Notes under the pieces: generated by a model
The model's database searches: none
The model's input: only the letters and a program-made list of their open reading frames with translations
What the model was told of the DNA's origin: nothing
Made by a program: the position numbers and the translations under genes
Assembly (NCBI GenBank): GCA_035552275.1
Contig: DASZLR010000191.1
Coordinates: forward strand, 1 to 8,099
Reading direction: 5' to 3'
Length of the DNA: 8,099 nt
Source: DASVLX01 sp035552275
GTDB lineage: Bacteria > Actinomycetota > Actinomycetes > Mycobacteriales > Pseudonocardiaceae
Shown: positions 5,303 to 8,099 of the stretch, piece after piece
How the letters are laid out: every line of letters starts with the position of its first letter
Position numbering within the stretch: the first letter of the stretch is position 1

Positions 5303-5378
5303 CGACAGTACAAGCGCTACACGAGGGCTCAGTCCAGTGGGCGGAGGACCCGGCCGAGCCAGTCGCCGACCGCGCGGG
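5168..5378. repeat. Direct repeat copy 2 (toxin 5' part plus hydrolase 3' tail)
   Basis: Partner of 3923-4133 (6 substitutions, no gaps). In this copy both genes are intact: the 3' end of the hydrolase gene, the 26-base spacer and the first 45 codons of the toxin. Of the three differences inside the toxin frame only one changes the protein (Cys4 here, Arg4 in the decayed copy). Confidence 0.95.
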
Positions 5379-5940
5379 CCACACCCTCGACGTCGGCCTT
5401 GAGCGCGTGATCGCCGGGCACCAGCACCACCTCACGGTGATGCGCCGGCTCGGGCTGGCCGTACGGGTCGCGCTCGCCCTGCACCACCAGCGTCGGCACC
5501 TCGACGGCGTCCAGTTCCGGCTGTCTGGTGCGGTCCGGTCGGCTCGGCGGCCGCACCGGGAACGCCAGGCACAGCACGGCCACCGCCTGACCCTCGGCAC
5601 ACGTCCGGCAGGCCACCCGCGCCCCCGACGAACGGCCGCCGAACACCATCGGCAGCTCGGCGAACCAGCGTTCGCTCAAATGGTCGGCCACCGCCAGCCA
5701 GGCCGCGTCCAACCGGTTGGCAGCGGCCGGCGCCCGTCGGCCGGCCACCCGATAGGGCTGCTCGACCAGCGCCACATGCACCCCAGCGGTGGTGGCCGCC
5801 CGGGTCGCGGCCACCAGGTCCGGCGCCTCGACACTGCCGCCGGCACCGTGACCGAGCAGCAACGCCGCGCGGCCCTCCTCGGCGCAGTGCAGCACCGCCC
5901 GCGCCTGGCCGGCCGGCGTGTCGATCAGCACGGTGGTCAT
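5329..5940 (-). CDS. Small alpha/beta hydrolase (KANL3/Tex30-like, COG3571 type)
   Basis: A cytosolic alpha/beta hydrolase of 203 residues. It has the oxyanion-region motif LLGHGAGG (29-35), the nucleophile elbow GGRSSGAR (Gly-x-Ser-x-Gly, Ser104), an acid Asp158 in VVQGERDPYG and the catalytic His178 in VPGDHAL, so the triad is complete and in order. Length and motifs fit the predicted hydrolases related to dienelactone hydrolase and human Tex30. The substrate is unknown. The ATG at 5940 overlaps the stop of the SRAP gene (ATGA, 5937-5940), so the two are co-translated. The toxin gene begins 26 bases past its stop. Its last codons are duplicated at 4084-4133. GC is high (45 of 60 bases at 5881-5940), in contrast with the toxin. 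Confidence 0.88.
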   Translation of the reverse strand: MTTVLIDTPAGQARAVLHCAEEGRAALLLGHGAGGSVEAPDLVAATRAATTAGVHVALVEQPYRVAGRRAPAAANRLDAAWLAVADHLSERWFAELPMVFGGRSSGARVACRTCAEGQAVAVLCLAFPVRPPSRPDRTRQPELDAVEVPTLVVQGERDPYGQPEPAHHREVVLVPGDHALKADVEGVARAVGDWLGRVLRPLD

Positions 5941-6716
5941 GGCGAGGTGATCCGGGGTGGGTCGAACAGGCTCAGCTCATCAAGATCAACAGTTTCCGCG
6001 GCCGGGGCAACAAGCTCGGGTCCGTTGTTGCGCACGTTGTTCACCGCGTCCGACACCGGCCGCAGCTCCAGCGACTCGGCCACCGAATCGTCCGGAGTGG
6101 ACAGTAGCCCGGCTACGTCCGGCCGGTCCGGGTCGAGCCAATTCGCCCACTCGTCCGCCGGTAGCAGCAGCGGCATCCGGTCGTGGATGTCGGCCAGCGG
6201 CCCGACCGCGTCGGTGGTCAGCACGGCACAGGTGATCAGTGGCGGATCAGCCACGGCGGCGGCGGGGTCGTGCCAGGTCGACCACAGTCCGGCGAACGCC
6301 AGGCTGGCGCCGTCCCGACGGGTCATGAAGAACGGCTGCTTCGCCTTGCCGGCTCGCCGCCACTCGAACCAGCCATCCGCCGGCAGCAGACAGCGCCGTT
6401 TCGCCAATGACGACCGGAACGCCGGCTTGGTGGCGGCGGTGTCCGCCCGCGCATTGATCATTGTGGCCCCCATGGCGCGGTTCTTCGCCCAGTGCGGCAC
6501 CAGTCCCCAGCGCATCACCCGCAGGCTGCGCACGGTGCGGCTCTGGTCGGCGACACCCTGCTCGTCGCGCGGATGCCGCTGCACCACCGCGACCACCGGC
6601 TTGGTCGGCGCCACGTTGTAGTCGGCGCTGGGCGCCTCCACGCCGGTGCCGTCCGTCGCCTCGAACTCGACCGCCAGGGTGGCTGGGCTTTTCGTGGCCG
6701 AGTACCTACCGCACAA
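5937..6716 (-). CDS. SRAP (HMCES/YedK family) abasic-site crosslinking protein
   Basis: 259 residues. SRAP proteins use an N-terminal Cys, exposed after Met removal, to form a thiazolidine link with abasic sites in single-stranded DNA and shield them from error-prone repair. Visible here: MCGRYS with Cys2, YNVAPTKP (33-40), MRWGLVPHWAK, INARADT (Asn88, Arg90), DGWFEWR (Glu118) and IHDRMP (His178), all known active-site positions. The TTG at 6716 is the start because it puts Cys second, with AGGTGA 5 bases upstream; a GTG 9 bases earlier or any longer start would bury the Cys. The usual NARxET box reads NARADT, with Asp for Glu. It is divergent from aroA, as in M. tuberculosis (Rv3226c-aroA), and overlaps the hydrolase gene by 4 bases. 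Confidence 0.93.
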   Translation of the reverse strand: MCGRYSATKSPATLAVEFEATDGTGVEAPSADYNVAPTKPVVAVVQRHPRDEQGVADQSRTVRSLRVMRWGLVPHWAKNRAMGATMINARADTAATKPAFRSSLAKRRCLLPADGWFEWRRAGKAKQPFFMTRRDGASLAFAGLWSTWHDPAAAVADPPLITCAVLTTDAVGPLADIHDRMPLLLPADEWANWLDPDRPDVAGLLSTPDDSVAESLELRPVSDAVNNVRNNGPELVAPAAETVDLDELSLFDPPRITSP

Positions 6717-6752
6717 GCGACTCACCTCATGGACGCAGGGTGACAGGCCACG

Positions 6753-6782
6753 ATCCTGACACGTCCGGGCCAGCAGAGCCAA
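6753..6782 (-). promoter_or_regulatory. Possible SigA-type promoter for SRAP operon
   Basis: On the minus strand TTGGCT (6782-6777) and CAGGAT (6758-6753) are 18 bases apart, about 37 bases upstream of the TTG start. The -10 box has A and T at the key positions 2 and 6, but C in place of the usual first T. The position is right for an operon running SRAP, hydrolase, toxin, ImmB. This is weak pattern evidence only. I see no clear promoter for aroA in the same 124-bp divergent gap. Confidence 0.3.
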
Positions 6783-6840
6783 CACCAGGGCGAACGGCCG
6801 TGCCCGTGACCACCTTTCCGGCATGCGGGATCATCGGAGC

Positions 6841-8099
6841 ATGACACAACCGCCGACCTGGCCGGCGCCGACGACCGTCGAGCCGGTGCACGCCGTGGTG
6901 CCGGTGCCGGGCTCGAAGTCGATCACCAATCGCGCGCTGCTGCTGGCCGCGCTCGCGGACGGGCCGTCGCTGGTGCGCGCGCCGCTGCGCAGCCGGGACA
7001 CCCGGCTGATGGCCGACGCCCTTTCCGCGCTGGGCGCCGGCATCGCCGAGCGCGACGACAACGCCGACGGCACGTCGGACGGCGACTGGCTGGTCACCCC
7101 GGCGAAGCCGGCCGGGCCGGCGGAGATCGACTGCGGGCTGGCCGGCACGGTCATGCGGTTCGTGCCGCCGGCGGCCGCGCTCGCCGACGGCGAGATCCGC
7201 TTCGACGGCGACCCGCGCGCCCGGGAACGGCCGATGACCACCGTGCTGAACGCGCTGCGCGGCCTCGGCGCCGAGATCACCGGCGATCGGCTGCCGTTCA
7301 CCGTGCATGGCGCCGGCGAGTTGGCCGGCGGCCCGGTCACCATCGACGCGTCGGCGTCCTCCCAGTTCGTCTCCGGACTGCTGTTGTCCGGCGCACGGTA
7401 CCGGCGCGGGGTGACCGTGCACCACCGAGATGACACGGCTGGCCAACCGGTGCCGTCCCAGCCGCACATCGAGATGACCGTGGCGATGCTGCGCGAGGCG
7501 GGTGTCGAGGTGGACGACTCGGCGGCGAATGTCTGGCGGGTCGCGCCGGGCGTCATCCGCGCCCGGGACTGGTCGGTCGAGCCGGACCTGTCCAACGCCA
7601 CGCCGTTCCTGGCCGCCGCCGCGGTCACCGGCGGCACGGTCACCGTGCCGGGCTGGCCGGCCGCGACCACCCAGGCGGGTGACGCGATCCGGGGCATTCT
7701 CGCGTCGATGGGCGCCACCGTGGTGCTCGACGATCGTGGGCTGACCGTCATCGGCGGCCCGCTGACCGGCGTGGACGTCGACCTGCACGATGTCGGCGAG
7801 CTGACGCCGGTGCTGGCCGCGCTCGCGGCACTCGCGTCGACGCCGTCGCACCTGACCGGCATTGCTCACCTGCGCGGGCACGAGACCGATCGCCTGGCCG
7901 CGCTGGCCACCGAGATCAAGCGCCTGGGCGGCGACGTGGTCGAAGAGGCCGGCGCGCTGACCATCCACCCGCGTCCCCTGCACGCCGGCGTCTGGCACTC
8001 CTACGCCGACCACCGGATGGCCACCGCCGGCGCCGTGCTCGGTCTCGCGGTCGACGGTGTCGAGATCGACGATCTGTCGGCAACCACGAAGACGATGCC
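6841..8099 (+). CDS. aroA: 3-phosphoshikimate 1-carboxyvinyltransferase (EPSP synthase), 3' end outside window
   Basis: Transfers the enolpyruvyl group of PEP to shikimate-3-phosphate, sixth step of the shikimate pathway, in the cytosol. Motifs in order: VPGSKSITNRALLLAALADG (Lys26, PEP binding), DCGLAGTVMRFVPP, RERPMTTVLNALRGLGAEI, SSQFVSGLLLSG, SQPHIEMTVAML, DLSNATPFLAAAA, DVGELTPVLAALAALA (Asp317, Glu320), LRGHETDRLAAL (Glu348) and YADHRMA (388-394). The motif set follows the actinobacterial form closely, including GELTP where E. coli has PDAAMT. 419 full codons are visible; only a short C-terminal piece is missing. The ATG at 6841 is preferred by homology. An in-frame ATG at 6823 would add six residues; GGAG lies too close (6836-6839) to serve 6841 well, so the start is not certain. 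Confidence 0.96.
   Translation, partial: MTQPPTWPAPTTVEPVHAVVPVPGSKSITNRALLLAALADGPSLVRAPLRSRDTRLMADALSALGAGIAERDDNADGTSDGDWLVTPAKPAGPAEIDCGLAGTVMRFVPPAAALADGEIRFDGDPRARERPMTTVLNALRGLGAEITGDRLPFTVHGAGELAGGPVTIDASASSQFVSGLLLSGARYRRGVTVHHRDDTAGQPVPSQPHIEMTVAMLREAGVEVDDSAANVWRVAPGVIRARDWSVEPDLSNATPFLAAAAVTGGTVTVPGWPAATTQAGDAIRGILASMGATVVLDDRGLTVIGGPLTGVDVDLHDVGELTPVLAALAALASTPSHLTGIAHLRGHETDRLAALATEIKRLGGDVVEEAGALTIHPRPLHAGVWHSYADHRMATAGAVLGLAVDGVEIDDLSATTKTM

Noticed and set aside
5034..5600. 188-codon minus-strand open frame overlapping toxin and hydrolase
   Set aside because: It is in a different frame from both motif-bearing genes, is Arg/Cys/Trp-rich, and is a shadow.
5287..6621. 444-codon plus-strand open frame
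   Set aside because: It runs antisense through the toxin start, the hydrolase and the SRAP gene, all of which have complete motif sets. The translation is low-complexity Arg/Ser/Gly.
6727..8013. 428-codon minus-strand open frame
   Set aside because: It is antisense to aroA, whose motifs are continuous on the plus strand. The translation is Arg/Gly/Gln-rich without any domain.

Overview
The window looks like a chromosomal core region of a high-GC actinobacterium, probably Pseudonocardiales or a relative of the mycobacteria. Codon bias is strongly G/C-ending. The gene order matches the Mycobacterium tuberculosis neighbourhood pdtaS (Rv3220c) - biotinylated TB7.3 (Rv3221c) - rshA - sigH ... SRAP protein (Rv3226c) - aroA (Rv3227), recalled from general knowledge.

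Layout from left to right. (1) 1-1753, minus: a PdtaS-type sensor histidine kinase, cut by the window edge, preceded by a 71-residue biotin carrier protein. (2) 1884-1958, plus: a 24-residue gene for ribosomal protein bL37, ending at a strong hairpin (1986-2017) shared with the convergent rsrA. (3) 2033-3189, minus: the thiol-stress pair sigR-rsrA, overlapping by ATGA. A consensus SigR autoregulatory promoter (GGAAT-N18-GTT) lies almost directly on an upstream in-frame GTG that would give a longer SigR isoform. (4) 3233-5378, minus: an accessory insertion of visibly lower GC. It holds an intact toxin-immunity pair (a membrane-anchored SCP1.201/DddA-like deaminase and an Imm1-like protein), followed by a decayed copy: a gutted toxin with the same N-terminal anchor and a second, diverged but intact immunity gene. 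(5) 5329-6716, minus: a small alpha/beta hydrolase and an SRAP (HMCES/YedK family) abasic-site protein, overlapping by ATGA. (6) 6841-8099, plus: aroA (EPSP synthase), cut just before its C-terminus.

The main novelty is region 4. A 211-bp direct repeat (3923-4133 and 5168-5378; 6 mismatches, no gaps) covers the toxin N-terminus and the last codons of the hydrolase gene. The toxin C-terminus and the immunity genes of the two copies are strongly diverged. This resembles displacement of toxin-immunity cassettes in polymorphic toxin loci, with an orphan immunity gene kept downstream. The SRAP-hydrolase-toxin-immunity genes are tightly packed and probably co-transcribed. A DNA cytosine deaminase would eventually create abasic sites, the substrate of SRAP proteins, but SRAP next to aroA is an old arrangement, so the link may be accidental.
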